Source: an uncultured beta proteobacterium (GTDB taxonomy: Bacteria; Pseudomonadota; Gammaproteobacteria; Burkholderiales; Burkholderiaceae_C). Taken from it: a stretch of DNA of 32,671 bases. Position 1 is the stretch's first letter; each line of letters begins with the position of its first letter. The stretch spans positions 1 through 32,671 of the forward strand of contig CAINUX010000098.1 of NCBI GenBank assembly GCA_903853895.1. The letters are read 5' to 3'. Of the stretch, positions 16,625-24,344 are shown in pieces. The notes beneath the pieces were generated by a model that saw only the letters and a list, made by a program, of their open reading frames with translations, had not been told where the DNA came from and ran no database searches. A program made the translations under genes and the position numbers.

Positions 16625-17296
16625 ATGTTCTCGGTATATGGCAAGGCGGGGCGAATGTTTCGTGGTTCGATGGAAGAGCTGCGCCAGGTCGGGCCGATTT
16701 CCCGGGCCAGCCGCTCCCACGTAGTGGCCCCCGTTGGGCTGGACCCGCAGGACCAGAATCCGGCTCGGCTATCCGAGCTAGTGGCCCCCGTGCCGCGCGA
16801 TGTGGCGCACCGCACGGCCCTGGCGGCTTACGAACAGACCCGCAAACCCGGCTTGCCGCGCCACCCGTTGACGCGGGTGGACGCGGTGATGAGCCATCCC
16901 GTGGTCACTATTTCCGACACGTTTTCCGTAGAGCAGGCGTGGCAGGTTCTTGCCGAGAACCGGCTCGGTCAGGCACCGGTGGTCGCGCAAGGTGGCGTGC
17001 TGGTGGGCTTGATTACTCGCGCCGACCTGATGCACCCTGAACGCATGCCCGGCCCGGAAAGCCACGCGCTGGTGTGGCGTGCGTTACTGATGCAAAGTGT
17101 GGTGGATGTGATGTGGACACCCGTTCCCAGCGTGTCCTCCGACACCGATATCCGCCGCGTGGCCCGCGTGCTGCTGGACTCCGATTTGCCCGGACTCCCG
17201 GTGGTGGATGAAGAAGGACGAGTGACCGGCTTTGTGTCGCGCTCCGATATTTTGCGCGCCGTCGTGGCCGACCCGCCGCTGGACTTGTGGTCCTGA
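16625..17296 (+). CDS. CBS-domain protein
   Basis: 223 residues. Two CBS motifs fill the C-terminal half: VDAVMSHPVVTISDTFSVEQAWQVLAENRLGQAPVVAQGGVLVGLITRADL (about 81-136) and VVDVMWTPVPSVSSDTDIRRVARVLLDSDLPGLPVVDEEGRVTGFVSRSDIL (about 158-214). The N-terminal 80 residues carry no domain I recognise (MFSVYGKAGRMFRGSMEELRQVG). CBS pairs usually bind adenine nucleotides and regulate an attached or partner protein; no effector domain is fused here. It lies 69 bp after hemW and converges with the FecR-type gene. Confidence 0.93.
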   Translation: MFSVYGKAGRMFRGSMEELRQVGPISRASRSHVVAPVGLDPQDQNPARLSELVAPVPRDVAHRTALAAYEQTRKPGLPRHPLTRVDAVMSHPVVTISDTFSVEQAWQVLAENRLGQAPVVAQGGVLVGLITRADLMHPERMPGPESHALVWRALLMQSVVDVMWTPVPSVSSDTDIRRVARVLLDSDLPGLPVVDEEGRVTGFVSRSDILRAVVADPPLDLWS

Positions 17297-17323
17297 GTAG
17301 GCCTTCCCCAAAGTGCATCCAGG

Positions 17324-18124
17324 CTACTGAATACAGGTCTTGCCAATGAAGCGGGTGCAAGGCTTGGTGACCGCAGGCGTGACCGGGAGCACCGGCGGCA
17401 CAGGTATATGGACCTTTGGTGGGTTGACGGCCGGTCTGGGGGTGCCGGCGCCCTTGGGGGCCGTACCCCCTGTCACCGACGTGGGAGACGCCACGCGACC
17501 CGGTGCAAACAATTTGGGAGACACTGCGGCCAAGGTGACGGGTGTTGTATTGGCTGCTCCCACAAAGCTGACCTGCCTGGGTGCGAGCGCGGTTGCCACG
17601 TTGGCATTGCTGACGCTGCCCGTGCCCACCATCAATCGCTGGTAGCTGCCGGGCGCTCCGTCGGTAGCGGGGGATTTGTCATTGGCCTTGACCACAGCCG
17701 ACTCCATGTCCGCCGCCTTGAGCTTCACGGTCGCATTGCCGGATTGCAAGGTAAAGTTCGACACCTTTTTGGCGTCCAACAGGTCGCCGCTGATCACCCG
17801 TGCTGTACCGTTCACGAGCGAAATGACGGGCGGCTTGGTGTCAGACCCCGTTGGGGCCAGGTCGATGCGGACTTCTGATTCCGGTCGCATGCCAATCAGG
17901 CTGCCATCGGGCAGCAGGACTTGGGATATGGCACCAGGCGGGGTCAACAAACGCTCTCCGCTCTGCAATAAATCCCCCTTAGTGGCAGCACGCGTAGTGC
18001 CCGTGGTTCCCACAATTTGGGTGCCCGGCTGTGCGAACAACAGCGTACCGGCCGGAGCTGCGGCGGCGCCGCTTTGGAGAAAGAAGGCAGCGAGTGTGTA
18101 ACTTGCAATCCATAGTGGCTTCAT
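17324..18124 (-). CDS. Secreted FecR-domain protein (second of two)
   Basis: 266 residues with a signal peptide (MKPLWIASYTLAAFFLQSGAAAA, cleavage near residue 23). The central region (about 28-110) has a FecR-like pattern: AGTLLFAQPGTQIVGTTG...ATKGDLLQSGERLLTPPGAISQVLLPDGSLIGMRPESEVRIDL. The C-terminal 70 residues are Pro/Ala/Thr-rich with PVPPVLPVTPAV and end in CTRFIGKTCIQ with two cysteines. No lipobox cysteine follows the signal peptide, so it is probably periplasmic or surface-associated. Third gene of the operon that starts with the Slam-like barrel gene, 25 bp after the larger FecR-type gene. Confidence 0.78.
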   Translation of the reverse strand: MKPLWIASYTLAAFFLQSGAAAAPAGTLLFAQPGTQIVGTTGTTRAATKGDLLQSGERLLTPPGAISQVLLPDGSLIGMRPESEVRIDLAPTGSDTKPPVISLVNGTARVISGDLLDAKKVSNFTLQSGNATVKLKAADMESAVVKANDKSPATDGAPGSYQRLMVGTGSVSNANVATALAPRQVSFVGAANTTPVTLAAVSPKLFAPGRVASPTSVTGGTAPKGAGTPRPAVNPPKVHIPVPPVLPVTPAVTKPCTRFIGKTCIQ

Positions 18125-18149
18125 GGCGGGTCTCCAAACGAAAAGTGAA

Positions 18150-19193
18150 CTATTTCTGTAAGGGCGTTGCCACAGGGACCGTTCTTGGAGTGGTCAATGG
18201 TGCGGTCAATGGTGCGGCTGGCGCAACCGGGTCAGTTTTTTGTGGTGTCGCGGTAATGGTTTGCACAATCGCCTTCTTCTGCTCGGTGGTCAATAGGGGC
18301 ATGGCGGCTGCGGGTGCGACTGGCGTTGGCGCAGTGGCCCGCGTGGCGGTGCCAGTAGCCGGCACGATCGTGCCAAGGGGTGCTGCTGCCTTTCCGTCCG
18401 AGGTTGACAGCGCTTCGCGTCTGGCCGCAACGGATGGCCGCAATAGATCACCGACCGCACCCGGGCGCTTGGCACCGTCTGGCTTGCCATCTGCAGCATC
18501 CTTTGCGTCGCGGGCGTCAATCCTGAGCAGCAAGCGGTAGAAATTTGGAATCTTTAGCAGGACTTGTGGGGGGGTGTCCGTCGCAATGGGCGAAAAGCCG
18601 ACGTCGCCGGCTTTCAGCACCAATATACCGCCCTTGGTGCGAATAAATGTTTCCCCTTCATTGACCTTGTCGTACAGGCCCGGTGGTGTGTCCTGCGACT
18701 GAACGCCGGGCGTGTCCAGTATCAGCATGGGCTCGTGGTCGGTACCGCGAATGCCGATGGTGGCCGTAGGAGTGCGAATTTGGTAACCACTGGGGTTGGT
18801 GCGCCCAATCAGGCCGGTGATGGAACGAAACCCGCCGCGCAGCAGGGACACCAAAAAGCTGGACTTGCTCGCGTTTTTCTCGTCCTGCACGAATTGGTCA
18901 ATCACCATCTCTGTGCCGGGACGCACCGAGATATAGCCTCCGTCGTGCAGGCGCATCTGGACCAGGCCCGACTCGGTGGTCACCACTCTTTCGCCAGCGT
19001 ACAACTCCGCGCCTTTGGCGATGGGGCGCTCGCGCCCTTGGGGGTCGATGGCAGACGCGGTCCCTGACACCGACATCACCCTGGCAGCGCTGTTTTGTGC
19101 CCATGCAGGTGTGACCAGTCCGCACAGGAGGGTCGCGAACACCAGAGCCATCCAGGGAGTCATGGCCGCGGACCGGTTAGAAAGTGCTTGCAT
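18150..19193 (-). CDS. Secreted FecR-domain protein (first of two)
   Basis: 347 residues with an N-terminal hydrophobic export signal (WMALVFATLLCGLVTPAWA). A clear FecR domain spans about 37-150: ARVMSVSGTASAIDPQGRERPIAKGAELYAGERVVTTESGLVQMRLHDGGYISVRPGTEMVIDQFV, then LLRGGFRSITGLIGRTNPSGYQIRTPTATIGIRGTDHEPM. This second part is typical of stand-alone FecR proteins, not the anti-sigma FecR of iron uptake. Residues after about 250 are low-complexity, rich in Ala, Thr and Pro. No lipobox. Such proteins in betaproteobacteria often accompany outer-membrane TPR/beta-barrel proteins, as here. Function is unproven. Confidence 0.82.
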   Translation of the reverse strand: MQALSNRSAAMTPWMALVFATLLCGLVTPAWAQNSAARVMSVSGTASAIDPQGRERPIAKGAELYAGERVVTTESGLVQMRLHDGGYISVRPGTEMVIDQFVQDEKNASKSSFLVSLLRGGFRSITGLIGRTNPSGYQIRTPTATIGIRGTDHEPMLILDTPGVQSQDTPPGLYDKVNEGETFIRTKGGILVLKAGDVGFSPIATDTPPQVLLKIPNFYRLLLRIDARDAKDAADGKPDGAKRPGAVGDLLRPSVAARREALSTSDGKAAAPLGTIVPATGTATRATAPTPVAPAAAMPLLTTEQKKAIVQTITATPQKTDPVAPAAPLTAPLTTPRTVPVATPLQK

Positions 19194-19204
19194 GGTGATC
19201 CGAT

Positions 19205-20557
19205 CTAGAAATCAAAACGGATGTTGACCGAAAAGTCGTTCTTGTCATACGCGTACAAGGCCGCGTTGCTGGTGTTGCGAATGGCGCTGAACTGCGGCCG
19301 CAACGAAAAACCACTGCCCCCCGACCAAGTGACGCCCAGGGCCAGGTCGTACAGTGACTCTTCGCGCTGCAACAGGTACAGCGCGTTGGTTCCCGAGTAT
19401 CTGGAAAAAGTGGCGCCCAGTGAGGCATATCCGCCCAACTTTTCATTGAAGTTCTTTTGCAGCGTCAAGCGGGGGCCGTAAAACCGCCTGTCCCCGTCGT
19501 CACGGCCGCCCACGCCCTTTTCCATGCCCAACATGCCCGTCAGGCTGAACACGGCGCTGCCGTCGCTGAAGGAAGTCAACCACCCTCCCGTCAGCGCGGA
19601 GGTTTGTGTATTCTGGGTGACCGTCGCTGGGTCGGAATACGTCGCATCGGTGTAAACCCCGCCCAGTGACCATTGGCTGTGGGTGTCAACTGTCAGGCGC
19701 CAATCCAGGGTGGCGCCCACTGTGTCTCGCAGGCGCATCTGGTTCAGCGAGTATTGGCCAGCCGTGAGTCCGGCCCGCACCAACCAGTCGCCCCCGGAGT
19801 AACTCACTCCCGCCCGGCTGTCCAGCGTGGCATAGCCGGATTCGGTGTACAACTGGTAGGCGCGCCTGCGGTAGTCGGCTCCACCATATAGCCCCCATTG
19901 GTCTGTCAACTGGTGGTTGATTTCAGCCCCCACGCTGACGATACTGAAGCTGTCAGCGGTTTTTTGACCCGTGGGCGGTGCTGGCGCATACAGGCCAATG
20001 GCCGGCAGGCTAATCGATGACAGAGCGGTCGCACTGCCAATGTTGGTATCTGCACCGATTCCGGCTTCGACGTAGCCTGAAACCACCGTCCGCTGGTTCT
20101 TTGAGCGGGCTTGGGCCGCTTTTGCGTACTGCTCGACCGAGCGCCGCAGGTCGGGTGGCAGACTTTGCGACGCCAGGACGGATTCGAACTCGATCTTGGC
20201 GCGGCCAAAATCACCCAACGCAAAATAGGCGCGGCCCATATCGGCACGCACACCCACAAAGCCCGGCGCCACGGCCAGGATGCGTTCGTAGACAAAGCTG
20301 GCTTTGCTGGGGCGGTTGCTGTCCAAGGCTGCGGTGCCCAACAGGTAGTCGTAAACGGGGTCGCCGGCACCGTCGAGTTCCAGAGGCTCCAGCAACCGGT
20401 AGGTCTCTTCGGCCTTGCCGGACTTCAACAGCGCTTCGGCCTTCTCCAGAACCGCCTGGTCAACATCGGCCCACACCTGGCTGCAAACCAAGCCGACGCA
20501 CAGCCCGACCAACGCCGGTCGACACCACTGAAAACGACCAATATTCGGATATGCCAT
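19205..20557 (-). CDS. Slam-like (DUF560) TPR/outer-membrane beta-barrel protein
   Basis: 450 residues. A signal-like N-terminus (to about VWA, residue 30) is followed by a TPR-like helical domain (about 31-150: AEALLKSGKAEETYRLLEPLE, FVYERILAVAPGFVGVRADMGRAYFALGDFGRAKIEFESVL). From about residue 155 to the end are repeated amphipathic strands with alternating aromatic residues (TVVSGYVEAGIGADTNIGS, WGLYGGADYRRRAYQ, YASLGATFSRYSGTNALY). The end SNAALYAYDKNDFSVNIRFDF has the terminal Phe of outer-membrane barrels and the SN..LY.YD pattern of Slam/DUF560. Slam proteins help lipoproteins reach the cell surface. Here the two downstream FecR-type genes are the likely partners. The gene heads the operon. 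Confidence 0.8.
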   Translation of the reverse strand: MAYPNIGRFQWCRPALVGLCVGLVCSQVWADVDQAVLEKAEALLKSGKAEETYRLLEPLELDGAGDPVYDYLLGTAALDSNRPSKASFVYERILAVAPGFVGVRADMGRAYFALGDFGRAKIEFESVLASQSLPPDLRRSVEQYAKAAQARSKNQRTVVSGYVEAGIGADTNIGSATALSSISLPAIGLYAPAPPTGQKTADSFSIVSVGAEINHQLTDQWGLYGGADYRRRAYQLYTESGYATLDSRAGVSYSGGDWLVRAGLTAGQYSLNQMRLRDTVGATLDWRLTVDTHSQWSLGGVYTDATYSDPATVTQNTQTSALTGGWLTSFSDGSAVFSLTGMLGMEKGVGGRDDGDRRFYGPRLTLQKNFNEKLGGYASLGATFSRYSGTNALYLLQREESLYDLALGVTWSGGSGFSLRPQFSAIRNTSNAALYAYDKNDFSVNIRFDF

Positions 20558-20629
20558 TCCAAAAGTCCTTTCACGGCCTGCGCACTGTGGCGAACCACGC
20601 CTGCACTGCCTTTGGACCAGTATAAAAAG

Positions 20630-21337
20630 TCAGAGCGGTCTTTGGGAACAATTTGTGATGCCCAGAACACTGGTCAGATCGGAACCGGTATGGCTGGGTT
20701 GGGGGCCAATCGTCTCGTAGGGGAGATTCTGGCGGTTGACCCACAAGGTGGTGAAGCCGAACCAGGTTGCGCCTAAAGCGTCCCATGCGTTGCTCGATAC
20801 GAAAAGCACTTCGTCGGCCTTGACCGGAAACGCCTGCAGCACCAGGGCATAACTTTGCGGGGCGGTTTTGAAGAGCCGAACGCTGTCGACTGAAATCACC
20901 CGGGTCAGCAAGTCTTCCAGGCCCGCACCCGATACGGCGGACGCCAGCATCTCGGGGCTGCCGTTGGACAGAATGGCAGTCTCCATTCCCTGGGCTTTCA
21001 GTTGCGCAAGTACGCCACGGTTCTCGGGGAATGGCTGGAGCTTTGCATATTGGCCCATCAACGCGTTTTCGTGGTCTTGGCTGTGCGCGAGCTTGAGGCG
21101 CGCGAGGGTGTAGCGCAGCGACTGGCGGGTCAGGTCCCAGAAGCTCTGGTAGTAGCGGCTGCCCGTTGCGCCGTTGGGGTCAGACTGGGTAATCAGCCGT
21201 GTGTATTCGATCTGCTTGTCGCGCCACAGGGCAGAAATTGCGCTGCCCTGTCCGGGGTAGAGAGTGTCGGCCAGTGCGCCAATTGAGTACACATCGAACA
21301 ACGTGCCGTAGGCATCGAAAACAACAACTTTGATCAT
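20630..21337 (-). CDS. Type II haloacid dehalogenase (HAD superfamily)
   Basis: 235 residues from the ATG at 21337; an in-frame GTG or ATG further upstream adds a non-conserved leader and was rejected. Motif I VVVFDAYGTLFD has the nucleophile Asp8. Motif II ILSNGSPEM, the lysine in VRLFKTAPQSYALV, and motif III/IV VSSNAWDALGATWFGFTTLWVNR are the L-2-haloacid dehalogenase set (SSNAWDA.GA). The family hydrolyses L-2-haloacids to hydroxyacids. The true substrate is uncertain because many environmental homologues dehalogenate poorly. It stands alone, 72 bp after the Slam-like start region on the same strand. Confidence 0.92.
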   Translation of the reverse strand: MIKVVVFDAYGTLFDVYSIGALADTLYPGQGSAISALWRDKQIEYTRLITQSDPNGATGSRYYQSFWDLTRQSLRYTLARLKLAHSQDHENALMGQYAKLQPFPENRGVLAQLKAQGMETAILSNGSPEMLASAVSGAGLEDLLTRVISVDSVRLFKTAPQSYALVLQAFPVKADEVLFVSSNAWDALGATWFGFTTLWVNRQNLPYETIGPQPSHTGSDLTSVLGITNCSQRPL

Positions 21338-21431
21338 GGTGGGGTCCGGTGGTTGAACCCACAGTATGCGATCTGTCGCGTAGACAGACCGCATCTGTAC
21401 CGCCTTGGTCAATACTCTTTGCTACTATAGT

Positions 21432-21474
21432 AATAGCGTACTAAGCATATTCCACGAGGGCTAGTGATTGATTT
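21432..21474. repeat. Short dispersed repeat (copy 2)
   Basis: Matches the element at 14588-14630 in core segments (AATAGC.T.CTA and CACGAGGGCTAG). It lies in the 163-bp gap between the dehalogenase and the oxidoreductase genes. Confidence 0.55.
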
Positions 21475-21500
21475 GACGTTGAGCATTTGCCCGAGGTGGC

Positions 21501-22511
21501 TTACGCGACCTTGAGTACCAGCTTGCCGTTGTTGGCGCCCGAGAACAGCATGTCAAACGCCTGGGGGAAAGCATCCAGACCGTCCACCACATCTTCACGG
21601 GTCTTGAGCTTGCCCGATTGGATCCAGCCCGCCATGACCATGGCCGCTTCACCGGCGCGGTCGTAGTAGTCGGACACCACAATGCCGGTCATCGTGGCGC
21701 GTTGCACCAGCAGTGCCAGATAGTTGGCCGGGCCTTTTACGGGGGTCGTATTGTTGTACTGCGAGATGGCGCCGCAGATCACGACGCGCGCACCACGCGC
21801 CAGGCGCGTCAGCACGGCGTCCAGTATGTCGCCCCCCACATTGTCAAAGTACACATTCACACCGTTGGGGCAATGCGTCTTCAGGGCTTCAGCCACGTTT
21901 TCGGTCTTGTAGTCGATGGCGGCGTCAAAGCCCAGCTCCTCTACCAGGTAGCGGCATTTGTCAGCACCACCAGCAATGCCTACGACACGGGCACCCTTGA
22001 TCTTGGCGATTTGTCCTACGACTGAACCCACCGCTCCGGCAGCGCCAGACACGACGACTGTGTCACCGGCCTTGGGCTGGCCCACTTCCAGCAGACCAAA
22101 GTAGCCTGTCATGCCCGGCATGCCCAGGGTGCTGAGATAGAGGGGCAGGGGGGCAAGTTTGGGGTCGACCTTGGTCAGGCCCTGGCCGTTGGAATACGCA
22201 TACTCCTGCACGCCCAACAAACCGGTGACGTGGTCGCCGATGGCGAACTTGGGGTTCTTGCTGGCTGTGACCTTGCCCACGGCAATCGCGCGCATCACCT
22301 CGTTGATGCCGACGGGGGGAATGTAGGACGGCTTGTCGGTCATCCAGCCGCGCATGGCCGGGTCCAGCGAGAGGTACAAAACCTGGATCACGACTTCGCC
22401 CTCCACCGGTGCACGCAGGGGCTCGTTGGTGTGGCTCCAGTCGCTGGCTTTGACATTGCCGTTAGGTCGGGCGGCAAGTTTGAATTGGTGGTTGATGGTG
22501 GCGTTGCTCAT
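21501..22511 (-). CDS. NADPH-dependent oxidoreductase, CurA/LTB4DH-type (MDR family)
   Basis: 336 residues. The N-terminal GroES-like part has INHQFKLAARPNG and LSLDPAMRGWMTDKPSYIPPV. The Rossmann part has VVSGAAGAVGSVVGQIAKIKGARVVGIAGGADKCRYLVEELGFDAAIDYKTEN, and NGVNVYFDNVGGDILDAVL is characteristic of the LTB4 12-hydroxydehydrogenase/CurA branch, which lacks zinc ligands. These enzymes reduce alpha,beta-unsaturated ketones and aldehydes with NADPH. The gene is divergent from a LysR regulator with 123 bp between, which suggests local control. Confidence 0.95.
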   Translation of the reverse strand: MSNATINHQFKLAARPNGNVKASDWSHTNEPLRAPVEGEVVIQVLYLSLDPAMRGWMTDKPSYIPPVGINEVMRAIAVGKVTASKNPKFAIGDHVTGLLGVQEYAYSNGQGLTKVDPKLAPLPLYLSTLGMPGMTGYFGLLEVGQPKAGDTVVVSGAAGAVGSVVGQIAKIKGARVVGIAGGADKCRYLVEELGFDAAIDYKTENVAEALKTHCPNGVNVYFDNVGGDILDAVLTRLARGARVVICGAISQYNNTTPVKGPANYLALLVQRATMTGIVVSDYYDRAGEAAMVMAGWIQSGKLKTREDVVDGLDAFPQAFDMLFSGANNGKLVLKVA

Positions 22512-22577
22512 GGAAGTTCTCCGGGGGTGTGGAAGGTAGAACTGAAGTGTAGGGATGCACTTATTGCTTGCATAGTC

Positions 22578-22612
22578 ACTAATTAGTCATAATATTGTTG
22601 CCCATACAACAA
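22578..22612. promoter_or_regulatory. Candidate LysR operator in divergent intergenic region
   Basis: Two palindromes lie between the divergent genes: ACTAATTAGT (22578-22587, perfect) and TTGTTG-CCCATA-CAACAA (22595-22612, perfect 6-bp arms). LysR regulators often bind dyads in such shared promoters. Which dyad is used is not known. Confidence 0.4.
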
Positions 22613-22634
22613 CAATAGCCTGCAGGAACCTCCC

Positions 22635-23522
22635 ATGAACCCCCAACGCTTGGCCCTGTTCAGCGCCATCGTCCATGCTGGCAGCATCAGCAAGGCTGCG
22701 GCCGCGCTGGGCATGGGCAAATCAGTCCTGTCGCGCCAACTGGCCAAACTGGAGGATGAACTGGGTACGCGGCTTATCCAGCGCTCTACCCGTCGCCTCA
22801 CCTTGACCGAGATTGGCGAATTGGTGTTTGCCGAGGCCCGCCACATTGACCAGGCCGTGGCGAACATCGAGCAGCTCACCGAGCAGCACCAAAGCGAGGT
22901 CAAGGGCCGCCTGCGTGTCACCTGCCCGCGCCCGCTGGGCCAGCGCTACCTGGTGCCGCTGCTGGTGGAGTTCACCACCACCTATCCCAAGGTCGAAGTG
23001 GCGCTGTCGGTGGACGACCGCATGGTGGACCTGATTGCCGAACACATCGACGTTGCCCTGCGGGTGGCGCACCTGGAAGACTCCACACTGGTGGCGCGCA
23101 AGCTGTGCGACAACCCACGGGTGCTGGTGGCCTCGCCCGCCTACCTGGCGCGCCGGGGCACGCCCCAGCTGCCCACCGATCTGCTGGGCCACGACTGCCT
23201 GCTGTACAGCACTGGGGCGCGGGTGTTTGACGAATGGAGCTTCTCGAAGGACGGCGTGCACACACCCGTGCGCGCACCCGGCAAGATCCACATCAACGAT
23301 GGCATGGCCCTGGTGGCCGCAGCCGTGGCCGGTGGCGGCGCCATGGTGATCGACCGGCTGCTGGTGGGCCACGAACTGGCCGACGGCAGCCTGGTACAAC
23401 TGCTACCCGACTTCCAGTTGCGCCCCGGGCAGCCGGTGTACGCGGTGTACCCCGCGCGGCCCTGGCTGGCATTCAAGACGGCGACCTTTGTCGCGTTTTT
23501 GCAGGAGCGGCTGTTTGCCTGA
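22635..23522 (+). CDS. LysR-type transcriptional regulator
   Basis: 295 residues. The N-terminal winged HTH (about 1-60: NPQRLALFSAIVHAGSISKAAAALGMGKSVLSRQLAKLEDELGTRLIQRSTRRLTLTEIG) and an effector domain with GRLRVTCPRPLGQRYLVPLLVEFTTTYPKVEV, the beta-strand VDLIAEHIDVALRV and DDGMALVAAAVAGGG-like DGMALVAAAVAGGGA match the CrgA/AaeR-type LysR group. It is divergent from the CurA-like oxidoreductase, which is therefore the likely target. A bidirectional terminator follows at 23531-23557. Confidence 0.94.
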   Translation: MNPQRLALFSAIVHAGSISKAAAALGMGKSVLSRQLAKLEDELGTRLIQRSTRRLTLTEIGELVFAEARHIDQAVANIEQLTEQHQSEVKGRLRVTCPRPLGQRYLVPLLVEFTTTYPKVEVALSVDDRMVDLIAEHIDVALRVAHLEDSTLVARKLCDNPRVLVASPAYLARRGTPQLPTDLLGHDCLLYSTGARVFDEWSFSKDGVHTPVRAPGKIHINDGMALVAAAVAGGGAMVIDRLLVGHELADGSLVQLLPDFQLRPGQPVYAVYPARPWLAFKTATFVAFLQERLFA

Positions 23523-23530
23523 CTCGGGTT

Positions 23531-23557
23531 AAAAAAAAGGGGCCTATGCCCCTTTTT
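23531..23557. terminator. Bidirectional rho-independent terminator
   Basis: Stem GGGGC/GCCCC with loop CTAT, flanked by eight A on the left (23531-23538) and five T on the right (23553-23557). It lies between convergent genes and can end transcription from both sides. Confidence 0.85.
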
Positions 23558-23571
23558 GGATGGAACCCGGA

Positions 23572-24069
23572 CTACTTGGTAGCCAAAGCCGCCGCACCGG
23601 CCATCGCTACTTGCTCGTCTTGCGAGGCCAGCACGCCAGAGACGCCGATCGCGCCAATAATTTTTCCGTCAACCACGATGGTCACGCCACCCTGCAGCGG
23701 TGTGGCACTGCGCACGGCCAAGATGCGCAAAGCCGACCCGCCGGGCGCCAGACTGTCTTCAAGTGCCTTGCTCGGGCGACGGAATGCGGCGGCCGTGGTC
23801 GCCTTGCCGATGGAAATGTCCACGCTGGCGGTCTGCGCGTCCAGCCGCTCCAGCGCCACCAGATGGCCGCCGTTGTCGACGATGGAAATCACCACCTGCC
23901 AGTTGTTCTTGCGGGCCTCGGCTTCAGCGGCTGCCATCGCCTTCTTGGCCTGTTCGATATTGATTGGCGCACCGTAGGGAGCGGGGCCTGTTTGGGCAAA
24001 TGCGGGTGCAGCCATCAACAGGCTGCAAGTGGTGGCCAGGCTGGCCAGCGTGAGTCGGATCGGTGTCAT
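23572..24069 (-). CDS. Secreted GlcG/HbpS-family protein
   Basis: 165 residues from the ATG at 24069; GGAG upstream and an immediate signal peptide (IRLTLASLATTCSLLMAAPAFA, cleavage near AFA-QT) support this over longer in-frame starts. The mature protein has the GlcG/HbpS pattern: INIEQAKKAMAAAEAEARKNNWQVVISIVDNGGHLVALERLDAQTASVDISIGKATTAAAF, PLQGGVTIVVDGKIIGAIGVSG and DEQVAMAGAAAL. HbpS of Streptomyces binds haem; GlcG of E. coli is of unknown function. The export signal suggests a periplasmic ligand-binding role. It is alone on its strand, divergent from the redox operon. Confidence 0.93.
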   Translation of the reverse strand: MTPIRLTLASLATTCSLLMAAPAFAQTGPAPYGAPINIEQAKKAMAAAEAEARKNNWQVVISIVDNGGHLVALERLDAQTASVDISIGKATTAAAFRRPSKALEDSLAPGGSALRILAVRSATPLQGGVTIVVDGKIIGAIGVSGVLASQDEQVAMAGAAALATK

Positions 24070-24140
24070 CGTGCGTGTCTCCATTGGATGTGATGGGGTG
24101 AAACCGCCGCCATATTGCAGCACTTCGCAGCGTTGCGCAA

Positions 24141-24168
24141 TGGGGGCTACATGGGGGCTACATGGGGG
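24141..24168. repeat. Short tandem repeat of 11 bp
   Basis: TGGGGGCTACA occurs twice in tandem (24141-24151, 24152-24162) followed by a partial third unit, in the 275-bp space between the GlcG-like gene and the Fe-S gene. Confidence 0.6.
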
Positions 24169-24216
24169 AGGCTTTGCGAATGCACCGGCGCCAACGCCAC
24201 CGAGAAGCCGGTGCCA

Positions 24217-24230
24217 TTGATCTGCATCAC
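24217..24230 (+). promoter_or_regulatory. FNR/Anr-type binding site upstream of redox operon
   Basis: TTGATCTGCATCAC matches the FNR consensus TTGATNNNNATCAA at 9 of 10 defined positions. Downstream, TAACAT (24252-24257) can act as a -10 box; the site would then be centred close to -41.5, the class II FNR activation position. It lies about 115 bp before the GTG start at 24345. A second gene (GlcG-like) lies on the other side, but the spacing favours the redox operon. Confidence 0.6.
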
Positions 24231-24344
24231 TAAGTTTTTTCACGGGCCTCTTAACATGGGCATCATGGGAGTGCGCCCGAGGCTGGTCGCTGTTTTCCAT
24301 GACATGGATGACTCAAATCTACTTGCTTGTACTGGAGAACACAC

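Noticed and set aside
15482..16720. Minus-strand open frame of 412 residues opposite hemW
   Set aside because: Pure shadow of hemW: no motifs, His/Gln/Val-rich translation and no ribosome site.
17324..18124. Anti-sigma FecR of an iron-uptake system
   Set aside because: No sigma factor or TonB receptor is nearby, and the proteins have cleavable-type signals instead of the anti-sigma membrane topology.
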